Below, piece by piece: positions 6,513 through 13,800 of a DNA stretch of 26,812 nucleotides. This stretch comes from a virus. A model generated the notes under the pieces. That model saw only the letters and a program-made list of their open reading frames with translations, made no database searches and had not been told where the DNA came from. A program made the position numbers and the translations under genes. Numbering within the stretch: the stretch's first letter is position 1; each line of letters opens with the position of its first letter. Location of the stretch: positions 1 to 26,812 of the IMG/VR virus record IMGVR_UViG_3300021960_000421. One strand, given 5' to 3'.

Positions 6513-7990
6513 TGGCTGAAGTTGTTCTGCTTACAGGATTGGCTGTTACTAATAGGCTCTACAGATCAATTAGCGGAGCACAATTAGGCTGGTGGTTACG
6601 CAAGCACGAGTACGATGTACAAGTAATTGACTTTTTCTGCCAACTTACAGACAACGAAATTTATCAACTCATTGACAAGTTCGTTGATAAAAAAACCCGT
6701 GTTATTGGGTGGGGCATTATGGGAACGCATACTCCAATGGCAGGGCAAATCAAACGCTTTGTTGAAGAGATGATGCCTGAACTAAGACGCCGTTATCCTC
6801 AAGTAGTTTTTGTATGTGGCGGTGCCGCCGCACAACTTGCTAGTAAACGCTATACCAATGGTATTGGTTTTGACTACTATATGTTTGGATATGCTGAAAA
6901 TACACTGTTAAGTTTGTGCAATCACATTTTTAGGAAAGGTCCGCCGGTTCCATTTGAACGCAAACTTGGTAATAAAGTTATTAGAGAAGCAACGGTATGT
7001 CCATTGAGCAAAGAAGATACGTTTACTATTAAAGAAGATGATCATATATGGCATGATAGAGATTGTATTTTGCCTGGCGAAAGTTTACCAATTGAAATAG
7101 GGCGCGGTTGTATATTTCGATGTAAGTTTTGTGCATTTCCGCATGTAGGAAAAAAGAAAGGTGAATACACTAGACTTATTGAACACATTGAACAAGAAAT
7201 CGTCAGCAACTACGAACGCTTTGGCACCACCAAATATTATTTGCTTGATGATACATTCAATGATGATATAGATAAAATACGCAATTTTAGAGACATGCGT
7301 CAACGACTACCTTTTAAAATTCATGTTGCAGGATTCTGTCGAGGGGATCTGCTATGGGCGCATCCTGAAAGCCCATACATACTTGAAGAAGCAGGAATGA
7401 TTGGCACATATTTTGGAATTGAAACATTTAACGAAACCGCCGCTAAATTTGTAGGTAAACCCTGGAGCAATACTCATGCACAAGATTATCTAGTAAAGCT
7501 CAGACACGAAATTTGGAAAGAGCATGTGAGTTTTAGATGTTCAATGATTATTGGTTTACCTTATGATACACGTAAAGATTATATTCGTTGGCATCGTTGG
7601 TTTGTAGAAAATGAAATTCCAAATTGGAGTTGGCATCCTCTTCATCTTGAAAGAGACCTAAGAGCTCAAAACAACAGTGCCATTGACAGAGACGCTGAGA
7701 ATTATGGTTATACCTGGATTACAGAAAACAGTCGGGTTATGTGGAAACACAAAGAAACTGGAATGACCTGGCGCGATGCAGAACAACTGTACAATGAGTT
7801 TGAAGCTCTAAAAGCACCATATCAAGTTGAAAACTGTTTTGGATTAATTGAAGAATTTAATTACATGCCTGCAGATACGGACCCATTGGATCATAATTTT
7901 ACTAAGGTTCAATATTCGGTTACCGCAGAGCTCAGTGAAAAAAGACGCAACTTTTTAAACCAATATACCAAAAATCTACTTGCTCTTTAA
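6512..7990 (+). CDS. Radical SAM enzyme with cobalamin-binding-like N-terminal domain
   Basis: A 492-residue protein. Residues 1-140 form a Rossmann-like domain of the B12-binding radical-SAM class (VVLLTGLAVTNR, IGWGIMGTH, VVFVCGGAAAQL, FGYAE). The core shows the cluster motif Cys200-x3-Cys204-x2-Cys207 in R-G-C-I-F-R-C-K-F-C-A-F-P, then YYLLDDTF, a G-I-E motif in YFGIETFNE and S-M-I-I-G-L-P. The tail is rich in Trp and His and may bind the substrate. Members of this class methylate or rearrange unactivated carbons. It overlaps the DUF3050 gene by one base, indicating translational coupling and a shared pathway. All three cluster cysteines are present, so it is probably active. Confidence 0.88.
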   Translation: MAEVVLLTGLAVTNRLYRSISGAQLGWWLRKHEYDVQVIDFFCQLTDNEIYQLIDKFVDKKTRVIGWGIMGTHTPMAGQIKRFVEEMMPELRRRYPQVVFVCGGAAAQLASKRYTNGIGFDYYMFGYAENTLLSLCNHIFRKGPPVPFERKLGNKVIREATVCPLSKEDTFTIKEDDHIWHDRDCILPGESLPIEIGRGCIFRCKFCAFPHVGKKKGEYTRLIEHIEQEIVSNYERFGTTKYYLLDDTFNDDIDKIRNFRDMRQRLPFKIHVAGFCRGDLLWAHPESPYILEEAGMIGTYFGIETFNETAAKFVGKPWSNTHAQDYLVKLRHEIWKEHVSFRCSMIIGLPYDTRKDYIRWHRWFVENEIPNWSWHPLHLERDLRAQNNSAIDRDAENYGYTWITENSRVMWKHKETGMTWRDAEQLYNEFEALKAPYQVENCFGLIEEFNYMPADTDPLDHNFTKVQYSVTAELSEKRRNFLNQYTKNLLAL

Positions 7991-8008
7991 CATAAAATAT
8001 GCTATATT
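7980..8008 (+). promoter_or_regulatory. Possible promoter immediately before the primase gene
   Basis: A TATATT hexamer (8003-8008) follows a poor -35 candidate, TTGCTC (7980-7985), at 17 bases. The -10 ends 6 bases before ATG 8015, so a start at the usual distance would give an mRNA with no leader. There is no Shine-Dalgarno sequence before the ATG. Confidence 0.35.
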
Positions 8009-8014
8009 AATATA

Positions 8015-9025
8015 ATGTGGACTGAAGTACAAGATACATTAACAAGTTTATTACCTCCCAAGCGTAAAACGTCCGGCAGTGGCTGGATTAGTTTTAATGC
8101 ACCTTGTTGTGTACACAACGGAGAAACTCCCGATACCAGAGGTCGCGGGGGAGTAATTTTCAACGGACAAGGCGTAGTGAACTATCATTGTTTTAATTGT
8201 TCTTTTAAAGCAAATTATACACCAGGTAGACATTTAAATTATAAATTTAAAAAGTTATTGTCCTGGATGAATGCAGACGAAAACACAGTTAAACGTTTAG
8301 TTATTGAAGCTATGCGTCTTAAAGAGCTTATTGCTCCTGAGGATATTGCAGAAGAACCCACAGAAGAAATTGTTATTAGAGGACGTGATCTTCCTAAGAA
8401 CACTCTGAGCCTGGGAGAATGTGAAGGACTCTACAACGAATTGCCTCATCAATTACAACATGCAATTGATTATGCTCACGATAGAGGTGTAGATCTTAAA
8501 AAATATGATTTATTGTGGACACCAGAAGAATCTTATAATCTACATCGTCGTGTTATAGTTCCTATCACATGGCGCAATCGCATCATGGGCTATACAGCTC
8601 GTGCATTTGATCCTGTGATTAAACCCAAGTACCACAACAACTATGAAAACAAGCTGGTGTTTAACTTGGATAAACAATTACATACCAGTCGTATTGTTAT
8701 TGTATGCGAAGGTCCGTTTGATGCTATTGCTATCGACGGTGTTGCTACACTGGGCAACAACATCAGCGATGTACAAGCAGACCTAATAGAAAGTTTAGAC
8801 AAGCAGGTTATTGTGGTCCCTGATCAGGATGATGCAGGACAAGGATTGGTACGTGCCGCACTCAACTATGGCTGGAATGTTAGTTTTCCTGTGTGGCAAA
8901 ACGATTACAAAGATATCAATGATGCAGTTTGTAATCTAGGAAAACTATTTGTACTACGAAGTATTATTAGTGGTGTAGAATCTAATCCACTAAAGATAAA
9001 ACTGAGGAGAAAAATTAATGTATAA
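8015..9025 (+). CDS. 61: DNA primase, gp61-like
   Basis: A 336-residue protein equal in length to T4 gp61 within a few residues. The N-terminal zinc site is formed by Cys31/32, His34, Cys59 and Cys62 (PCCVH ... YHCFNC). The TOPRIM domain shows V-C-E-G-P-F-D-A-I-A with Glu232 and P-D-Q-D-D-A-G with Asp270/272, the metal-binding residues. It makes RNA primers for lagging-strand synthesis on the gp41 helicase, encoded 1.5 kb downstream in the same run. The ATG lacks a Shine-Dalgarno sequence; the 3' end overlaps the next gene by 8 bases. Confidence 0.92.
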   Translation: MWTEVQDTLTSLLPPKRKTSGSGWISFNAPCCVHNGETPDTRGRGGVIFNGQGVVNYHCFNCSFKANYTPGRHLNYKFKKLLSWMNADENTVKRLVIEAMRLKELIAPEDIAEEPTEEIVIRGRDLPKNTLSLGECEGLYNELPHQLQHAIDYAHDRGVDLKKYDLLWTPEESYNLHRRVIVPITWRNRIMGYTARAFDPVIKPKYHNNYENKLVFNLDKQLHTSRIVIVCEGPFDAIAIDGVATLGNNISDVQADLIESLDKQVIVVPDQDDAGQGLVRAALNYGWNVSFPVWQNDYKDINDAVCNLGKLFVLRSIISGVESNPLKIKLRRKINV

Positions 9026-9686
9026 AAAGATTCACGCTCATGGCAGTACCTTTACCTGTGGGCGTTATCTACCAGATCAAAATGTTGACAACTATGGATG
9101 GCTATTGCATTTGGACTTGGGTATTCCTGGAGTTAACCAAGGCTTTCATCGAAGCTCAAATGAAGACACATTTTTACGTGCGGCAGTTAGTTTACTAGAT
9201 GCAGATGCAGATTTAATTGTTGTTGAATGGTGTGGCGCAGGTAACCAACGCTACTATCCAGATCACACAGTAACGCACATTGAAACCAATCCCAAGGACA
9301 CACTGTTTAATCAGTACTATAAACTAAGTCAGTTTTTGCCTTTGTTGGACAGCATGGCATTTCATATGCGTAAGCGTATTATTCACTTGACCAGCGATCT
9401 ACTGATTGATCCTGCGTTCTTGGAAATTCCTCTTCCACCAAACAACTCAGAAGATATTTCAGGACTCAGTGACGCCGCCAAAGCAGTTATCTGGCAGACT
9501 GAAGAAACTACACTCACCGAGGCTCGTGCGGCATTAAATAGTATTCGCACACTGTTATTGACCATACGTCAAAGTGATTGGTTAAATCTAACCACAAATT
9601 TAGAACAACAGTTTGGAGACAATATGGTTTCAAAAGAAGCACATCGTTGGGTTGCAGATCGTGTGTTAGAAATAATTCATAGTTAA
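9018..9686 (+). CDS. SGNH/GDSL-hydrolase-like protein
   Basis: A 222-residue protein with SGNH-fold blocks: block I H-A-H-G-S-T-F-T-C-G (Ser10 as candidate nucleophile), block II-like N-Q-G-F-H-R-S-S-N (residues 40-48), a D-L-I-V-V-E-W-C-G-A-G-N-Q-R strand with Gly/Asn (block III, 65-78) and a C-terminal S-K-E-A-H-R-W-V-A-D (His209, block V, although the usual D-x-x-H aspartate is not clear). GAGGAGA sits 7 bases before the ATG. Related phage proteins are common but of unknown substrate; esterase or deacetylase action on a capsular or modified polysaccharide is one possibility. It sits between primase and helicase without an obvious replication role. Confidence 0.7.
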   Translation: MYKKIHAHGSTFTCGRYLPDQNVDNYGWLLHLDLGIPGVNQGFHRSSNEDTFLRAAVSLLDADADLIVVEWCGAGNQRYYPDHTVTHIETNPKDTLFNQYYKLSQFLPLLDSMAFHMRKRIIHLTSDLLIDPAFLEIPLPPNNSEDISGLSDAAKAVIWQTEETTLTEARAALNSIRTLLLTIRQSDWLNLTTNLEQQFGDNMVSKEAHRWVADRVLEIIHS

Positions 9687-9690
9687 TTGT

Positions 9691-10578
9691 ATGAAACTTT
9701 ATTTGATTGGTTTTCCTAGCACATCATTAAATTTTGTTGAAGCTGTACTAAAGTTTTCAACAAATATTGGTATTGACTACGGCGATCAACAATATATTGA
9801 TGCTTTTAAAACCAGCAATAGAGGAGTATTACGTAGTACACAGTCACCTCAGTTTAGTTGTGTTAACACCAATCAAATAAAACAATCTCTATACGATGTA
9901 GGAGATCCTTCGATAGTACAGGTGATCAGTCCTCTCAACGACGGCGAAATAACAGATATATGGGATCATATACATAAACAAACCTGTATATATGTTTCGC
10001 CTGAAGATCCTGTGTTTAACATTGTTAACCATGTAACACTAAAGAACTCAGCTACGATATTTTCTCCAACAGACGATATAAAACGGTTCAATCCAAAAGC
10101 AGAAAAGTTTTCTGATCTTGAACGTTGGCAACGACGAGAATATCTCAGTCAATTTATGGATTATTTCTTTGTAAAAACCAAGCAACAAAAAACTTTTGCG
10201 GATGCAAAAAATATTAAATCATTTGCAACAGAAGGCTTGTTTTATAATCCGCAGGAGACTTTGCGTGAGATCATAAGTTACTTGGGTTTAGAAATCGTTC
10301 ATGATCTAGCATTTACAAATTTATGTACACTATGGGAACTACAGAATCCAGGTATATTAAATGACTATGGTTCTGTCAGCATGTATATAAATGCTATTAA
10401 TCAAAATAATCAAGATCCAGACCTAAAAATTAACTTGCGAAGTGTTGTATATGAAGCTATAATACAACGACACCTTGCAAAAAATAACAAGGAATTGCGT
10501 TGTTATAATCTCAATAATTTTCCTAAAACTGTTAGAGAGTTATCTAAATACTACGAGGAACTAGAACCTAATGTCTAA
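9691..10578 (+). CDS. Hypothetical protein, weak sulfotransferase-like pattern
   Basis: A 295-residue protein that starts with a strand-turn segment L-Y-L-I-G-F-P-S-T-S, where a sulfotransferase would have a PAPS-binding loop, and has a late F-Y-N-P-Q-E-T-L-R-E-I-I-S-Y-L-G-L segment typical of sulfotransferase C-termini. The canonical basic P-loop residues are not present, so activity is doubtful. It also contains R-C-Y-N-L-N-N-F-P near the end. No Shine-Dalgarno precedes ATG 9691. The stop overlaps the gp41 start in ATGTCTAA. Treat as unknown function. Confidence 0.6.
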   Translation: MKLYLIGFPSTSLNFVEAVLKFSTNIGIDYGDQQYIDAFKTSNRGVLRSTQSPQFSCVNTNQIKQSLYDVGDPSIVQVISPLNDGEITDIWDHIHKQTCIYVSPEDPVFNIVNHVTLKNSATIFSPTDDIKRFNPKAEKFSDLERWQRREYLSQFMDYFFVKTKQQKTFADAKNIKSFATEGLFYNPQETLREIISYLGLEIVHDLAFTNLCTLWELQNPGILNDYGSVSMYINAINQNNQDPDLKINLRSVVYEAIIQRHLAKNNKELRCYNLNNFPKTVRELSKYYEELEPNV

Positions 10579-11956
10579 AGAATACACAACTGAATTACAA
10601 AAATTATTTTTAGAAATGATGATGGGAGATGCACAGACATTTGTTCGTATACAAAATATTTTTAACAAAGATAATTTTGATCGTAGTTTGCGTGATGCGG
10701 CAGAGTTTATGCAAAAGCACACAGACGAACACAAAGCAATGCCCACCGCAGATCAGATTCGTGCAACAACAGGTGTGGATCTAAAGTCGCACACAGATTT
10801 ACAAGAAGAACACTATGACTGGTTCATGCAAGAATTTGAATCTTTTACACGTAGGCAAGAACTAGAACGTGCAATTCTAAAAAGTGCAGACCTGCTTGAA
10901 AAAGGTGAATATGATCCTGTAGAAAAATTAATCAAGGACGCTGTACAGATTAGTTTAACCAAGGACATGGGCACAGACTATTTTGCAGACCCACGTGCTA
11001 GATTAGAAGCTATTAGAGCAAACAACGGACAGGTAAGCACAGGTTGGCCTACAATGGACAAGCGTTTGTTTGGTGGCATGAACAGAGGCGAACTCAACAT
11101 CTTTGCAGGTGGCTCTGGTTCGGGTAAGAGTTTGTTTATGCAAAACATCAGCATTAACTGGGTGCAACAAGGTCTTAATGGTGTGTTTATTACACTTGAA
11201 TTAAGCGAAGAACTCTGTGCAATGCGTATGGATGCAATGGTAGCAAACACCAGCACCAGAGAAATCTTCAAAGACATGGACACGCTGGAAATGAAAGTAA
11301 AACTTGCAGGCAAGAAAAGCGGCAAGTTTAGAATCAAGTATATGCCAGCACAAAGCAATGTTAATCAACTTCGCAGTTACTTGAAAGAGCTACAGGTGCA
11401 AACAGGTATGAAAGTTGACTTTGTTATGGTTGACTATTTAGACTTGGTTATGCCAGTTAGTGCTAAAGTATCTCCTAATGATTTGTTTGTTAAAGACAAG
11501 TATGTGTCGGAAGAACTACGCAACCTAGCAAAAGAATTTAACGTGTTAATGATTACAGCATCGCAGTTGAATCGTAGTGCAGTTGAAGAGATTGAATTTG
11601 ATCATTCGCATATTGCAGGTGGATTGAGTAAGATTAATACAGCAGATAATGTGTTTGGTATCTTTACAAGTCGTGCAATGCGTGAGCGTGGACGTTACCA
11701 AATACAGCTAATGAAAACACGTAGTTCAAGTGGTGTTGGACAAAAAGTAGACTTGGAGTTTAACTTAGAAAGTTTGCGTATTACTGATCCTGGTGAAGAA
11801 GGACAAGAACGTGGTCCAGTAGAAGGTGTTAGCACTGGATTACTTGACAAAATTAAAACAAGCTCGTCAACAACTAAAGTAGAGGACAACGCTAAGGTAG
11901 GCGGGCAGGTGGATAGTAGTAAACTAAAGAACATGCTGGCCGGTCTAAAGTCCTAA
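10571..11956 (+). CDS. 41: Replicative DNA helicase, gp41-like (DnaB family)
   Basis: A 461-residue protein, close to T4 gp41 (about 475). The RecA-type core shows Walker A A-G-G-S-G-S-G-K-S (residues 179-187), a catalytic-glutamate strand F-I-T-L-E-L-S-E-E (206-214), Walker B D-F-V-M-V-D-Y-L-D-L (283-292) and the sensor segment I-T-A-S-Q-L-N-R-S, with an arginine-rich C-terminal region. gp41 forms a hexamer that unwinds the fork and recruits primase gp61, encoded upstream in the same overlapping run. The tail (last 50 residues) is acidic and flexible. The identification is firm. Confidence 0.93.
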   Translation: MSKEYTTELQKLFLEMMMGDAQTFVRIQNIFNKDNFDRSLRDAAEFMQKHTDEHKAMPTADQIRATTGVDLKSHTDLQEEHYDWFMQEFESFTRRQELERAILKSADLLEKGEYDPVEKLIKDAVQISLTKDMGTDYFADPRARLEAIRANNGQVSTGWPTMDKRLFGGMNRGELNIFAGGSGSGKSLFMQNISINWVQQGLNGVFITLELSEELCAMRMDAMVANTSTREIFKDMDTLEMKVKLAGKKSGKFRIKYMPAQSNVNQLRSYLKELQVQTGMKVDFVMVDYLDLVMPVSAKVSPNDLFVKDKYVSEELRNLAKEFNVLMITASQLNRSAVEEIEFDHSHIAGGLSKINTADNVFGIFTSRAMRERGRYQIQLMKTRSSSGVGQKVDLEFNLESLRITDPGEEGQERGPVEGVSTGLLDKIKTSSSTTKVEDNAKVGGQVDSSKLKNMLAGLKS

Positions 11957-12036
11957 TAAGTGGAAAGAAACAAACTATAAGTATGGTAGATTGCTGATAT
12001 GTGACGAAATTTGTGGTCGGTGTAATAACGAACGAT

Positions 12037-12044
12037 AATAAATA
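12037..12044 (+). promoter_or_regulatory. Late promoter, AATAAATA
   Basis: Seven of eight positions match TATAAATA, located 26 bases upstream of the TTG start of the 12071 gene. Predicted transcript start about 12050. It should drive the late run 12071-17281. Confidence 0.6.
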
Positions 12045-12070
12045 CAACTATTAACAAAAGAGGTCATTCC

Positions 12071-12328
12071 TTGCAAAAACGTACTCGTAGCTTATTAGAT
12101 GAACTTTCAGAAATATCAATTACTAAAAGTTCTGTAAAACGCGGTAATTTAATTGAATCACGTGCTTTGCATGTAATTCAGGGTGCAATTAACCTAATTA
12201 ATACTATTCGCGAATCCTACGATGATCAAACTGCCTTAGATTTAGAACGCCGTTTGCTAAACAGTATTCGTTCTCAAGATGACTCTAAATTTAAACGAGG
12301 TATTCGGAGAGCCAGAGATGAAGATTAA
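12071..12328 (+). CDS. Conserved small helical protein, TTG start
   Basis: An 85-residue basic, helical protein (RSLLDELSEI, ESRALHVIQGAINLINTIRE, LERRLLNSIRSQD, FKRGIRRARDE). The TTG start is supported by GAGGT (12060-12064) six bases upstream and by the late promoter at 12037-12044. Proteins of this pattern occur in T4-like marine phages, but I know of no assigned function. It overlaps the next gene by 11 bases. The end of this gene is part of the 64-base direct repeat. Confidence 0.75.
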   Translation: MQKRTRSLLDELSEISITKSSVKRGNLIESRALHVIQGAINLINTIRESYDDQTALDLERRLLNSIRSQDDSKFKRGIRRARDED

Positions 12329-12527
12329 AGATGTATTCAAACTAGACGAGAAAATCGGCGATGATGACAAAGCTCGTATTAGAAAAGCGGCTGGCAAAGA
12401 CGGCAAAGTTAATGTAAAGCCACTGGTTCAGTTAGCTAAAAACAAACAAAAAACCGATGAAGAATTCGGAGAGCCAGAGATGAAGATTAAAGATGTATTT
12501 AAACCAGACGAGAAAATTGGCGATGAT
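12302..12527 (+). repeat. 64-base imperfect direct repeat carrying a ribosome site and start codon
   Basis: 12302-12365 and 12464-12527 are 61/64 identical by eye (three mismatches), offset by 162 bases (54 codons, in frame). Each copy contains CGGAGAGCCAGAGATGAAG, that is, a Shine-Dalgarno-like GGAGA and an ATG (12318 and 12480), followed by M-K-I-K-D-V-F-K. The second copy also keeps the preceding codons as coding sequence. It looks like a recent in-frame tandem duplication of the gene start. Confidence 0.9.
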
Positions 12528-13799
12528 ATTAAAGAAGCACAAGATGCTCTAAGACAAAGATATAATCAGTTAGATGAATTAGAAAGCCAAGCCGCCGCTA
12601 CTGCAAAAGGACTTGTACCACAAGCGGCTAGAAATGCATTTAATGCTGTAAAAGGTGGCATCAAAGGTGCATTAACCGGCAAAGGTGTTGGTGCTAGTGC
12701 TAGACAAAGTGTTCAAGGTGCAAAAACACAAACACAGGTATCTAGAATATCTCGAGACGTTGTTGCTCGTTGGAACCAAAAAACATCTGCAAATCCAGAT
12801 TTCCAAACAGATCGTGAATTATACAAGTTTATCGCACAATACTGGAAGCATACACCAGAAGACGAACGCCCAAGTCCACCCAAAGGTGCAGGACAAAATC
12901 CTAAGAAAGCTGAAGCATATATTCAGCAAATAATTTCAAATGAACTTGCACACGGTGAGTTTGGACAAAGAGAACAACCTCAGCAACAAGGACAGCAACA
13001 ACAACAAGGACAGCAACAGGCCACTGAAATCCCACAGGGCATGAAGCAAACTACACAAACTGATCCAAAGAAAATCCCCAAAGGTACAATGTTTACAGTC
13101 TATCAAGCCAAAGGTCCTGGCGGTAAAGGCGGCAAGGAAGTTATGTATCGTTGGGAAGGTGGCCAATGGACACTTAATACAGGATCTGGTAAATGGCAGA
13201 CTGGACAGATCAAAAACGATCTAGCATTTAAATTATATCTAGACGCTGTTAAAAATGGCAAAGCAATGTCTCCAATAGCAGGAGATCCAGATGCAGGTAC
13301 AGCAACCATCGATGCTGACGGTAAAAAAGTTGAACCTTCAAAAGACGGACAACAAGGTGATCAAGCACAAGTTGATGCCAACAAAGACGGCAAAGACGAT
13401 AAAACCGGTGAACCAATGAAGTCTACAGGTGATGCAGACGCAGGTGCCGCAGGTGCCGCAGGTGCCGCTGTTGCTGTTAAAGCAGGTGATGCAGTTACGT
13501 TTACATCAAAAGCAGGAAATGATACTTCTGCTACCGTGGTTAGCGATGCTCCAAATGATCCAGAGTCTGCGGTTGTTAAAACCAACACAGGTAATCAATT
13601 TACTATTAAGAAAGATAAATTGAAACAACCAGAAGGTGGCGCTCAAGCACAACAAGGCGATCAAGCACAACAAGGCGATCAAGCACAACAAGAGTTTGAT
13701 CCTAAGCGTCTTGATGGTGCAATGAACAGTATTAAAACTGCAAACAGTGCATCACTTAGTGCTTTGGAAGAACTACTAAAAATAGAGAAGGCCGCGTAA
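12318..13799 (+). CDS. Large low-complexity, probably head-associated protein
   Basis: A 493-residue protein from ATG 12318, with GGAGA 8 bases upstream; a second ATG with the same ribosome site lies in frame at 12480. The N-terminus M-K-I-K-D-V fits the pattern shared by several proteins in this block. The middle is glycine-, lysine- and glutamine-rich, with a Q-rich tract (coded by 12980-13020), an ordered segment around the codons at 13060-13260 (GTMFTVYQAKG, MYRWEGGQW), alanine/glycine repeats (13440-13466) and Q-G-D-Q-A-Q repeats (13644-13692). No enzyme motif is visible. The late promoter and neighbours suggest an internal or scaffold-type capsid protein; this is inference. Confidence 0.8.
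   Translation: MKIKDVFKLDEKIGDDDKARIRKAAGKDGKVNVKPLVQLAKNKQKTDEEFGEPEMKIKDVFKPDEKIGDDIKEAQDALRQRYNQLDELESQAAATAKGLVPQAARNAFNAVKGGIKGALTGKGVGASARQSVQGAKTQTQVSRISRDVVARWNQKTSANPDFQTDRELYKFIAQYWKHTPEDERPSPPKGAGQNPKKAEAYIQQIISNELAHGEFGQREQPQQQGQQQQQGQQQATEIPQGMKQTTQTDPKKIPKGTMFTVYQAKGPGGKGGKEVMYRWEGGQWTLNTGSGKWQTGQIKNDLAFKLYLDAVKNGKAMSPIAGDPDAGTATIDADGKKVEPSKDGQQGDQAQVDANKDGKDDKTGEPMKSTGDADAGAAGAAGAAVAVKAGDAVTFTSKAGNDTSATVVSDAPNDPESAVVKTNTGNQFTIKKDKLKQPEGGAQAQQGDQAQQGDQAQQEFDPKRLDGAMNSIKTANSASLSALEELLKIEKAA
13440..13466 (+). repeat. Three tandem copies of a 9-base unit, GCAGGTGCC
   Basis: Perfect in-frame triplication coding A-G-A repeats inside the 12318 gene. It is a likely length-variable slippage site. 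Confidence 0.85.
13644..13692 (+). repeat. Tandem 18-base repeat, CAAGCACAACAAGGCGAT
   Basis: Two perfect copies (13644-13661 and 13662-13679) and a partial third (from 13680) code for Q-A-Q-Q-G-D repeats near the C-terminus of the 12318 gene. A degenerate relative lies near 13357. Confidence 0.85.
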
Positions 13800-13800
13800 T

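Noticed and set aside
12936-13691. Several open frames on both strands within the 12318 gene
   Set aside because: Produced by Q/G/A-rich repeats in the true frame; translated products are repetitive and overlap a continuous coding frame with a proper start.
13440-13692. CRISPR-like array from short tandem repeats
   Set aside because: Units are 9 and 18 bases, directly adjacent without spacers, and in frame in a coding region.
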